DNA of 64,000 nucleotides from Perkinsus olseni. Taxonomy: Eukaryota; Perkinsozoa; Perkinsida; Perkinsidae. Position numbers and translations under genes: made by a program. The notes beneath the pieces were generated by a model. That model saw only the letters and a program-made list of their open reading frames with translations, was not told the origin of the DNA and did no database searches. Below are positions 11,022 to 21,100 of this stretch, piece by piece. The stretch covers positions 38,362 to 102,361 of the forward strand of contig JABANP010000164.1 in assembly GCA_013115135.1 (NCBI GenBank). Direction: 5' to 3'. Position 1 is the stretch's first letter. Every line of letters begins with the position of its first letter.

Positions 11022-11690
11022 TAGACTATCATTGATAGTCAGTGATGTAATTGACGTGTGTCTGAAATCACAGTGTTGTGTTGAAATTCCCATTCGAAGA
11101 GATGAGAGAACGACTATCGCTCAACAATAGTAGCGTATTTCGTCGTGTCCGAATGTGTTGTGATTGCTGATGACAATCTCGCTAATGATGATCCACCGCT
11201 CGATCTCTACTGAGAGTGAACGCAGCATCAGGCGCCAAGAAAGAAGTGGGCACTACGATAGAGCGGATTAAATTTCCCTTCGTTAGGGCCACTCCTTAAT
11301 AAGCAGTTTGTTCGAGGTCAACTCGTTGGGCCGGTTTACTCGGCGATGACGCTCGGCGCACAGGGGGACAGCAGCTTTGTGTGCGAGCTAGTGGGTTGTT
11401 CGGTTGAGAAGAGTTCGGAGCGAGTGAGATGCGTTTGCATCGAGTTTTGTTTGATTTGGTCTTTTAAAGAACCTCCCGCCCACTCTGGCGATGTGGTGCG
11501 GCTGCCTCCCCTGTTGGGAAGGCGGCCCCGTCACATTGGCCGAGGACCCGCTCCTTGCGCAGTCCTCTGGCCCACGCCCCAATGCCGGGGAGGAAGGGAG
11601 CCGGGTAATGACCACCATCACGTTCAACTCCGGCGGTTTGCCCACCCGTGGCGGCGTCTGCAGCCTCATGCTGCGTGAGTCACGCACGCC
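11022..11690. other. Spacer, no supportable gene
   Basis: Region after the second kelch gene. Frames of up to 145 codons on both strands are shadows without motifs. A short inverted pair (ACTATCATTGATAGT) lies near 11023-11040, possibly in the 3' end of the kelch transcript. Confidence 0.5.
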
Positions 11691-11699
11691 TGCGGCGAC

Positions 11700-12970
11700 G
11701 TCGCTAGACGTGAGTCGCATAATGTGACCTATACGTATCGAACTCTTTGAGATTTTTATCAATCGTCTTGGCGATTCGGGCCAAGGCACACACAGTTCTC
11801 GGGATCTGGAGGAAGTCCTCATCACCCTTCAGCTCATCTTTGAGGATCTGCGACGGAAGACAAAGTAAAAACGGCCAAATATCGGAGAGAGGCTTCGGTT
11901 GAACCGAAGCCTTTCGACAAAGCCGACCAGAGCCTGTAGTCCGCTGAGGAGGCCTCATTAAATACTGCTCCAACTCGCGGCGACGCTCTTTGAGTTTGCA
12001 TAATCTGACCTATAGGGGAAGCTCATAAACGGGGCGACATTCAACCCTTCACTGCATGGTTAGCTCCACAAGTAGCCACCATCGGCCTCCGAACACAGAC
12101 GCCCAAGCCCAGTGCCGCAGTGGCAGCGCGCAATCAACTTGACCGTGGTTCACATGAAACTTCGTTGCAGAGCATCCATTTCGCTGGCTGCTTCTCTGAC
12201 CACGGGTGTCAAATCTGTACGAAATAGTGGGAAAAATCCCTGCGGGTAGGTTTTCATATGGGGGTATGCAAGAGACTACGGAGATTCCGAATATATATTA
12301 GTTTCTGTCTGGATCGTTCCGTATAAGGAGAAACGGCGAAATATGAGTAGAAGCGGAGTACTTGTCATGACAAGTACTCCGCTTCTACTCTGCTTCCTTT
12401 GAGAGGTACTTCCCTCAGGCCTAACAGCAGAGACCTCTCCTCGGCTGAGTTGAGCAGGCATCGGAGCCGAAACATGAGAAGGGCGACACCTGACCTGGAT
12501 CATCGGAGTTTTTTCCTGAGCATCCCGACTATACCGTCAGTGACGGTCCGTCACGGAGACGGACTAACCGTGAGAAGGCCCCCCTTCGACCATGGTATCA
12601 TAATGCGTTACGCACCGTTAGAGGGGGTCGACGACCAGAGATTGCCTGACCGACAACACATATCATGAAGATAGCAGCTGATAGTTTTTACAGCTTTTCA
12701 TACAATTTGAGGCACAAATTTTGAGCCTACTCGAGAGCGATCAAAGTTCGACGTCCATAGAACTTCTATGATAGAAGCATCATGGATGTTGCCAGTTCTG
12801 CTTTTCTCTGTTTTGGGCCAGAAGGAGACGCTTGACACGCTCCTACTACGTAAACCCCGTACACGCGACCCAGACTTCATCCTATCGAAATCCGCCCAGC
12901 GCCCTTCGTGGGCTCTGTAGAACCAGCCTCCGTCTTCAGGGAGATACCTCACAGAGGGCACAACTGGCAT
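11700..12970 (-). pseudogene. Decayed CFAP57-like copy, WD40 block
   Basis: This stretch parallels 23340-24700 of the CFAP57 gene on the same strand. Positions 11800-11880 match 23400-23470, 12400-12440 match 23955-23990, and 12490-12660 match 24430-24600; the last encodes the WD blade PWSKGGFLTV in the better copy. Here the blade is broken by a small palindromic insertion (about 12536-12565) and a further block (about 12199-12367) is inserted next to a perfect palindrome. Stops and missing parts make a functional product unlikely. It is the upstream half of the same lost copy whose coiled-coil half lies at 2.6-4.7 kb. Confidence 0.6.
12345..12390. repeat. Perfect 46-bp palindrome
   Basis: Arms of 23 bp (left begins GAGTAGAAGCGGAGTACTTG, right is its exact complement) meet with no spacer at TCATGA. 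The right arm matches homologous sequence in the CFAP57 gene near 23935-23960 (CAAGTACTCCTCTTCTCCTC), whereas the left arm has no counterpart there. The left arm is therefore an inverted copy of its neighbour. Confidence 0.95.
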
Positions 12971-13100
12971 GGCCAGTTTGAGTCAAACTTTGACTGTCAA
13001 AGCCTTCGAATATCGATTGCAGTCTTCGTGAACGGGTTCTGTGCCAAGCCTCTGGCCTACGCACCCACCGAATTTGATTAAGTATCGCGAAGCTCATCAT

Positions 13101-13152
13101 CCTCTTCTAAGAAGAGGAAGGGAGAAGGAAGAAGAGTCTTCTTCCTTCTCCC
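13101..13152. repeat. Two adjacent hairpins
   Basis: CCTCTTC-TAA-GAAGAGG at 13101-13117 is followed by a 14-bp perfect inverted repeat (GGGAGAAGGAAGAA and its complement, 13120-13152). The surrounding 12970-13449 contains no gene, only more short inverted repeats such as AATTGACGGTCAATT near 13156. Confidence 0.85.
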
Positions 13153-13449
13153 GAGAATTGACGGTCAATTATTGACAAAACTCGACGGTCTTGACTCGGA
13201 AAAGCCATCGTGCGATGACATGCGCAAACACGAAAGAGTCATGTTCAGGCTTTAGAGCCGTGAGCCAACACCATCAGCCTTCGCAGCTCTGCTGCATATC
13301 CAGTCGGCCGAGAGATTTTGCGGCAGTAGCGCTACTATATCGATAGATGCAATATATGATTGTATTGACATTGTCAACTTGACAATACAGACTTGATATC
13401 ACGGGTACCAAGGAAGTTATCTCAACGTTGGTACCTCAACGTCGGCACT

Positions 13450-14548
13450 TCAACAATACTCTGCGCCCCATAAGCCTAAAATAGTACTTCGGGACTGGAA
13501 ATCCCCACCTATCAAGCCCATTATTATATCACCACCATCAAAAAGAGTTACTCTTGAAGGTTGAAGGGAAGGCCAGTCGAACGTCAAACGGCGGCTAGTA
13601 TCAAGAATGCTAAGCTGAGAAGTCAGAGCTATCATGCTGAGCTTCCGTGTGAATCTGTCCGCGTTAAGCACGTAAAATGAGCCATCGCAGCTTGACAGCT
13701 CAGGAAACGGAGATAGCGGTATCTCAATGACATGCTCGAACAACAACATTTGTTGAGACCACACTTGAATGCAGTGATCGCCAACGATGTCGAACAGAAT
13801 TGCAATCAACTCCACACCATTCACGTGTTGTACTTCGAAGTGTAGGATATCCCACCCATCGGCGAGCACCACTTCTATCTCGCCGGTCCGGGTGGAGAAT
13901 TTACCGGAAAAACAATCTCGCAACAAGGCTGAGTCGATCGCATAGAGCCGGGCTCCGTGATCGGCGGTGCCTTTAAAGTAGACGTACGATCCTGAATAGA
14001 CCATACTCTCCCCGAGCCCTCTGGCATCGTCGCCCACGCCTAGTTCGAACATACCGTTCAGAGTGGCGATACCGTTCACTCCCACTGTAAACTTGCAGAT
14101 ATAATGGCGACTAAATACAACGAATATCTCGTTGTTCGGGGGATTGGTACACAAACCAATGGGGTCTCCAATCACTCGACAGATAGGCAAACATATCCGG
14201 AATGAGGATATCAGTGCTCGAGGGGCCTCCTCAGGCGGAAATGTGTGCTCTAATAGAAAGTGGGGCCTTGCATTCAGAACGACGTGACAGTCATGTACAC
14301 ACTCAGGGCCCGATGCCTTCACACCAGTACACCAGCGCACTGGTTGACGACCACTTAGCTATGCCGCGGTTACGGGGTTGTAGTCTTCCTAGAGTGTGAG
14401 AGCCGATCTTCCTATAAACATGGGCCCGCGGAACGTAATCCCATGTCAGTCGCACCAGTTCCGATGGAAGTTCTAGTCGAAAAGTCGCAGCCATGTAATA
14501 TATGAGGCGTCGCTTCACCCAACGGGTAAAGCGCGATTGATCCGACAT
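13450..14548 (-). CDS. F-box-like N-terminus plus propeller-like protein
   Basis: Two minus-strand open frames overlap at 14303-14340. A 34-nt GT-AG intron (14340-14373, GTAACCGCGG...CAACCAG) joins them in frame. The first 60 residues include LPSELVRLTWDYVPR, which resembles an F-box helix pair. The remaining roughly 300 residues consist of repeating beta-strand segments (for example SYVYFKGTADHGARLYAID, GSFYVLNADRFTRKL) that look like an irregular propeller. If the F-box is real the protein could recruit substrates to an SCF ubiquitin ligase, but this is inference. A similar-looking protein without the F-box segment lies at 51.2-52.4 kb. The end is the natural stop at 13450. Confidence 0.6.
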
Positions 14549-14871
14549 AAGAAGGCTGGAGAAGGAGATAACGCTGAACAGCTAACCCATCTGGTACAAT
14601 ATAAACGGGAGCTTTTGCCCGCGACCCTCATTAGTATTTCAATTTGAGCATTGAATGCGCCAGTGCGTTTACAAACAGTGAGTGTCATTCACTTCCCTGC
14701 CAGGAAAGGAAATTCCTGAGGGAAGTTCCCTCATCACTTATTCGTACGATACGAACCGTACTCATTCACTTGATCCCACGTAAATCTTGCACAGTGAGTG
14801 TACAAGTGCGGAGAAGTCTTCCGAGAAGACTCTTCCCCGCACTTCCGCCCAACGGTCAGTTAGTAACTGCT

Positions 14872-14936
14872 CAACGAAAATTCTGTTGAGAACACTGCAG
14901 CCTGAGGCTGCAGTGTTCTCAACAGAATTTTCGTTG
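14872..14936. repeat. Near-perfect 65-bp hairpin
   Basis: Arms of 31 bp are exact reverse complements around a TGA loop (14903-14905). It ends a 260-bp cluster of inverted repeats starting near 14690, including an imperfect pair at about 14806-14846 (AAGTGCGG ... CCGCACTT). The cluster lies between divergent repeats, away from any gene. Confidence 0.96.
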
Positions 14937-15139
14937 CCAGCCTCCAAGGCGAAGCGACACGTGTTTCTATCCTGCGCTGATCAACGACATATCGATCACT
15001 GCGGCGGGCGAGAGCATTAATAAAGGCGAGCGCACGTGAGAGGGGTTCCGTCCGCATCATACACGGCGTCAGATCCAACCAATTCAATCGGTTAGGATTT
15101 TCGCATGACGGAGTCGAACCAGCAAGCGAAGCTGCGAAA

Positions 15140-15430
15140 GACGATAATCATTGACCGTTCTCGCGTGCCTCAAGCTGGCAAGCATTCTCCCAACGTGAAG
15201 TGGCTCTTCGGAGACGGCCTTCTGTAGGAAATGCACATCACCGTGTCACCGCTTTGGATCTTCGTAGATGTCACACTGATGGTGCTGGCTGTGTAACGGT
15301 GGATGCTATTCCGTCTAATATGACAGACTCTACTGCGTGTGTACTAGCTATTAGGGCGCTGTATGCCTGCAAGAAACGAGAAGGCGTGCTACGAAGTCAT
15401 CTACGAGTTAGACTACTACCAACCCAGCTG
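15140..15430 (+). repeat. Dispersed coding-like repeat, copy B
   Basis: Same family as 6830-7090, with LRRCHTDG and AIPSNMTD conserved while the DNA differs mainly at synonymous sites. A GCTGGTTCGACTCC sequence (tRNA B-box-like, minus strand) lies just upstream at about 15104-15120. Function unknown. Confidence 0.55.
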
Positions 15431-16085
15431 CAACTCGTAAGTCTCGAGTAAAGTTTCGAGTCGGCCACCTGAAGCGGCCCACTTCCTCAGCCTCAATTTC
15501 AGGTGACGTCCCTAATGAAGGACAGCGATATCGGGTCTCTTCAGCTCTTCAGGGAGCACGAACAGGAGGACTCAAGTATATGGTTAACGTCGGCGAAGCC
15601 GAGTCGCGGTAGTTTGCGTATGACTGACTAATTCCCTGAGGCGACGCCCAACCTCGTAGCTTCATGCTTAGCGTATACTTGAAGATGGGATCACACTCAT
15701 TAGCCAAATCGGCACCGGTCTCTTGAGTTGAGGGAGTTCGACAACGCATGTCAATCTCATCGGTGGTTGAGGCGGGCTCGTGCGCACTGATGCACGCTTC
15801 ATTTTTGCGGCAGGCCTTAAAGAATGAATTCAATTCCGCGAATAAGGCACACAATTTCATGATTAAGGGAGTCAATTTCGCCGATAAGGACATCAATGTC
15901 GGGGATTAACTTCAGGAACCCCCGGAATCTTCCCGCTGCGATTATCAGCTTGCCACCACTGCGCGGCAGGGGACGACAGTATCTCACGGGATCCTGTACA
16001 TGCAATTGAAAGGCTTGAACTTTGAGCCTTTAAATTTGAAAGCTTCTTATTCAAGAGCGCGGGGTCTAGGCTAGACCAGGCCAGA

Positions 16086-16149
16086 AGGTGTTACACATAT
16101 CGTAACCTCGCTGGATGAACTCTCGCGTTACACGATCTGTGTAACACCT
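16086..16149. repeat. Inverted repeat, 12-bp arms, 64 bp
   Basis: AGGTGTTACACA and its exact complement face each other, with a weaker inner pair (ATCGTAAC ... GTTACACGAT). It resembles a miniature inverted-repeat element but no target duplication is clear. It lies immediately before the minisatellite. Confidence 0.8.
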
Positions 16150-16192
16150 GGCAGTGCGTTGAAAAAGAATGACCTCATTAACATAGGATTTC

Positions 16193-16588
16193 CCGCCAAT
16201 TTGCTGATGTCTCAACTCACTAATGTGATGATATCCTCGACCCCCATATAGGCTACGGCAACCCTATCCGCCAATTTGCTGATGTCTCAACTCGCTAATG
16301 TGATGATATCCTCGACCCCCATATAGGCTACGGCAACCCTATCCGCCAATTTGCTGATGTCTCAACTCGCTAATGTGATGATATCATCCTCGACCCCCAT
16401 ATAGGCAACGGCAACCCTATCCGCCAATTTGCTGATGTCTCAACTCACTAATGTGATGATATCATCCTCGACCCCCATATAGGCAACGGCAACCCTATCC
16501 GCCAATTTGCTGATGTCTCAACTCACTAATGTGATGATATCATCCTCGACCCCCATATAGGCTACGGCAACGGCCCTATCCGCCAAAT
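16193..16588 (+). repeat. Minisatellite, 75/78-bp unit, five copies
   Basis: The unit begins CCGCCAATTTGCTGATG at 16193, 16268, 16343, 16421 and 16499, then a partial sixth. Spacing is 75, 75, 78 and 78 bp; the longer units carry an extra ATC in GATATCATCCTCGACC. Copies differ by only a few bases (ACTCAC/ACTCGC, GGCTACGG/GGCAACGG). No spacers are present, so it is not a CRISPR array. Each unit has stops in all frames or nearly so, and coding use is unlikely. Confidence 0.97.
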
Positions 16589-16671
16589 AGGCTTCTGTAT
16601 GGTACAGTTATGCTCGTCTCCCTTCACAACAAACGCGAAGCTTCGTGCACGATATCATCGCCTAAGTTAGG

Positions 16672-16734
16672 ACCATCAGTTCTGCATACAGCAAGATTAG
16701 GCTGCCTAATCTTACCGTATGCAGAACGGATGGT
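16672..16734. repeat. Hairpin with three small mismatches
   Basis: ACCATC-A-GTTCTGCATAC-AGC-AAGATTAGG faces its complement across a CTG loop. The pairing covers 63 bp with three unpaired spots. Confidence 0.9.
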
Positions 16735-17540
16735 CGCACGACAGTCTCTTGGACACGCTTCGAGATATTAATACAGGCGGGTCCATACACAGGGTACTGA
16801 GAGGTCGATCAGTATAACTTATACTGTATAAGTCTTACACTTGAGAATGCTCGGGGATAGGTCCGCCCCGACTTGCTCGAATTCGTCGTTGGCGAATCGT
16901 CAGTGTCAGGGACAGCAACCAGACAGTGGCCTGAGCTTGTTGCCAACTACTAGATCTAACTGCAGCCCGCCGCTCGAGCGGCGGCACCCGCACCGAGGTT
17001 GCCAACGGTCTGCTTGAAAGATGTGTAACGAAGTGCGTTAAACGAACTGATACTACTGGTCAAGGTTACTTTATGCAAGCCGCTTAGAAACGATCCAGAA
17101 CTAGTTAAGCAAGACAGGTTCCCGTACAGGTGCGGCACCTCACTGAGGTGACCTCAGGTACCCACTCTACCAAGTCGAAGCGCCAATAGCCCTTATGCAG
17201 CCCGAAAAGATGAGGATTTAGTCATCATCTGCAGAGGAGTAGAGTCAGTGCACTAGAGTGGGTAGGGAGTTTGCGGCCGGGTGTCGCCTACTCGCCAGTG
17301 GTCTTAGCAATGGCAACGCCAGTAGCATTATGCCACAGCCGGCCCACAGTCCTGGGAGCACAGAGCCATCCGAGCAGATCACCGCAATCGAAGACCCAGC
17401 CGGAGCGCGCCGAGCAATTACAACGTTACAGTCATCCGTGATCATGCGCGCTAGCTCTGATATCCGTAATTTCTGTGGTTTTTGGACCTTTCGATCCGGT
17501 GATCACAAAACTCCTGCCGTGGTGACCATGTCATGGTCCC

Positions 17541-17571
17541 CATTCGCTATCACTGCCAGTGATAGCGAATG
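17541..17571. repeat. 31-bp perfect hairpin
   Basis: CATTCGCTATCACTG and its complement flank one C. A further small palindrome (GACCATG-T-CATGGTC, 17524-17538) is adjacent. Confidence 0.93.
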
Positions 17572-18149
17572 TGATTCACTGACAGTGACAGCAGATTGGC
17601 AACAAACATTGTCGTCACCGACAGTGATCCACTGTCGGGCTGCTCCTTCGGGCCTGTTACTAGTGGCATTGAGGACGTATTTAATGGTGCAGCGGGTGAG
17701 CGCGACACGCGTATGACACGCGGCGTGTCGACAGACGGAGTGGCACATGGTCAGCCTCCACATAAGCCTCAAGTCTCGAGGCCCGTAAGGACTGCAGATC
17801 GAGGAAACTACTCAATCACGTCGTTCGAGCAAAGCATACCACCCTGTCCGGCAGGGCCTGCCGCTGTGGAATGAGAGTCTTATTTTACAGCGGCAGGGTC
17901 TTAGTATAAGACGAGTCGTCTCAGACGACTGGGCCCGATCTAGAGTGAGTACCTTGGACCACCTACAAAACTGCTACCGAGTGCCCGACAGTCCCAGCTT
18001 CAGCGGAGGAAAACGATCTTGAAAACCTGGATGGCGAGGGACAAAAGAAAGGCATTCTCCCACGAAGATGTGTTAACAACCCAATACTGAGCTCCTCGGC
18101 TAGGATAACAATCACGTCGGAGGGATCCTCAATGAGGATGTCTCATCTT

Positions 18150-21100
18150 TCATGGTAGCTTAGATTCACCACTAGTTTGCGCTTCTTCGTAGTTCCGTAT
18201 GATCTCCTCCCTGCCTCTAATTTTCTCACGTAGTTCCGCTATGGTTCTCCTGTTCTGTTCAATCTCTGCAGCACGCCCAGAGGCCTTCTTCGCCACATCG
18301 GGCGGTCTTCTCCCAGCTGAAATAGTAAACCCGAAGATACAAACGGTCACTTTGGCGGGAGTCGGTATCGCGAGCCGCGGTTCGCAGGCAGTTCCCGCCG
18401 GGCTCACCACAACTCCGTCAATAGAATAAAATTTATAGCGTCACGCTATTAGCGTGAACGGATGTCACAACCAGTATGCTACGGCGTAGCAGCTACGCAG
18501 ATCATACATGAAGTCATGAAAGAATATATAAGGCTATTTCCTCCTTCTGAGGGGCGAGATATCGCTCGCACAGGCCCCCGTGCCACGGGGCCCGTGGTAC
18601 CCGCAGCTTTGGCTCTAGCAAAAGGTCCGGGCCTGGATACGCTCATCTTCCTCTCCTGACGTTCCGTCTTCAGAGCCTGTAGTTCCTTACGAAGCTCGCC
18701 AATCTCACTCAGTAGACCAATATTCTCCTGCAAGTGTTGTACTCCGTCCAGCTGCCGGGCAAATGCTCACCCCCATTATCCGAGAGTTATCCTTCCGACG
18801 AGCCTCTGCATCTTTCTGCAGCTTCGTCCGCAGCTTATTCACTTTCGCTTCGAGATACCCCCTCTGCTGCTCATACTCCTGTAGTGAAGAGCAGTCCAGC
18901 ACGCACCAAATTCTTCAAGGGCCTGGGTTCCCCGCTTCGCAGTGCGTTTCTCATGGGCTTTTTCCTGGTTGATACGTTACCAAATTACTACATCGCGGAT
19001 TTCCTCGCCAAGTGCATCAATATCTTTCTTTGTAGGTTCCTGCTCATCCGGTTCTTCTTCTTCATCCTCCTCTTTTTTCTCCGCCGCCTCCTCATCATCA
19101 TCAGGTAGTTCCGCGTATTTCTTCGCCATGGCTACGAAACTCTCTCTGAGCTTCTCGGGGTCCTGAGCGATTCTGTTACTGCTTGCCGATTATTTCTAGT
19201 CGGAACATGTGCGAGTCCAGCGACGAGCGTGTGACGCCCACGAGCTCGCGCTAGCGTGGGGGAGCACGAGGATCCCCTACGCCTAGCACCAGGATCCCCA
19301 CTACCAATATGTGCTGCGTGGTATGATAGAGGTCCGTCTTGAAGGCCCTCGATACACGGCGCAAGTCTGACAGCCGCTGCCTGTTCTTAACCACCTCACG
19401 CTGCAGCTCCTTCTGCTTCCCCCTCATTTGCTTGATATCATCCATTAAATGTTTATTCTGTTTGTGATGTCTGCCACACCGGATGGACGAGGCAGTTCCC
19501 AGCCGCAACCCCCAACTAACTCTTCAAGATCCCGATCCATATCAGAGATCTGTTTCTTCATCTCCGCTATGTCCCCTTCTTTCGGCCCAACTTGCGCCTT
19601 GAGCTCCTTGATCTTGTAGTCCATAATCTGACGCCCACGAGCGTCGGGCAATCGGAAGATCCTTCAAAATACCAAAAATCTTCTTCTTACGTATTTGAAC
19701 TTCTCCAGCTCCTGATTCTGTTTCTTGAGATCGTATATTTTCTGTTCCTTCTCACCGATAACCTTGTCCTGTTCTTTAATGTTCTTCAAGCTCTTCTCCC
19801 GCTCAGCCATCAACTCGTCTATCCTGTCTTGCTTCCTCCTGGCCTCCTCCTGTTGGCCTGCGTCGAAACACTCAACGTATCAGGAACCATAACCGCAACA
19901 CAGTTCGCTCGACGCGAGATACCCCAGGAGGCCCCTTCCAGGGTCACCTCTTATCTCCTCTTCTTTCTTATGCATCTGTTTCCTCAAGTCTTCATGGTGC
20001 TTCTTATGTATACCAGCCTCCCCTCTCAGCTTAACTTTGTCGTCTCTCTCATAAGACAGCAGCTGCTCGTATCTAAAAATGTTCGCAACACGTGATCAGC
20101 ACCGGCTCCAGAGCGACTACACAGCGGATTGTCATCGCAAGGCATGGAGACAGTAAGCTATATAGTAGAATATAGTAGTAAGCACGGCAAAAAGGTCGCT
20201 TTCCTGCATCACGGATGGTAGGCTCGAAAGATCAACCGTTAGTATGTCGCAACTTTGTTCTCGAGACTACGCCATGCGATAGAAGAACAAAGCATCAGCC
20301 TGCCTGGTTTTAAGCACACGAACATTTCTCGGATTCCAAGTTCAAGCTAGCCCAAGCTTTGCACACCTACTGAGCCTTCATATCAGTCAGCTCTCCTACC
20401 GCATCCTGTTCCAATTGCTTCACGGTCTCACTGTGAACCTACAATGTTCCCATCCGGTGAGAGCTGAGAGCTTCCGATAACCTTTATCGCCAAGGCTTTC
20501 TCGTCATCCACCCGTTGCTTATGCAGGCGATCCCTCGCTTCTTGCTCCTGATACCTGAACAATCAACCTCGGCAAGGCAGCTCTTGCTAGAAGAACCACT
20601 ACAGCAAAAGTGCAATAACATCGGATGGCGGAGTGAAATATGGCCTACGACCATCTTACTGCTGTCGCAACTCGGCAACCTTATTCTCGTGCATGTCCAA
20701 GAGGCTCTGATGCATCTGCTTCCATTGCCGCCGATCCTCGTGCCGCTGCTGCGCTAGTTGCTGACACCTACCAGCCGCGCACGACCCTCAGGAATTATCA
20801 AGATCCACACGTCTCGCTGCAAAGTGGCCACTACCGCCTCTCTGAGGGACGGATTTTTCAGTACCGTCCCTTCGATACCAAATAGTTACTCACAACCCGA
20901 AACGTATTCGATATTCCGAATAGTTTACTTCGTAACTTGAGCCACTATCTTCTCTTGGTAGGCAATCTCCTGCTCCTGCAGCTCGCATTTCTGCGTCTCC
21001 AGCAGGTCTCTGATTTTCCGCTCGTACTCTGCAGTGGAGCGGTGCGTCTAGGTAGGACCCAGGTCCAGCCACTCACCTCCTTGAACGTCGTCTTTCTCTT

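Larger units (their letters stand above)
14937..18149. other. Repeat-rich intergenic region
   Basis: No convincing gene in 3.2 kb. It contains the second coding-like dispersed repeat (15140-15430), an inverted repeat pair (16086-16149), the 75/78-bp minisatellite (16193-16588), further hairpins (16672-16734, 17541-17571, and 17858-17898 with arms CCTGCCGCTGT/ACAGCGGCAGG) and a stretch at 17615-17690 resembling 2430-2510, which shows that this spacer was duplicated together with the CFAP57 copies. Confidence 0.5.

Noticed and set aside
15100..15125. Minus-strand GCTGGTTCGACTCC as a tRNA gene
   Set aside because: A T-arm can be drawn but no acceptor partner, D-arm or anticodon arm. Noted only as a possible relict next to the dispersed repeat.
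16193..16588. CRISPR array
   Set aside because: Units of 75-78 bp are contiguous with no variable spacers, and the window is eukaryotic. It is a minisatellite.
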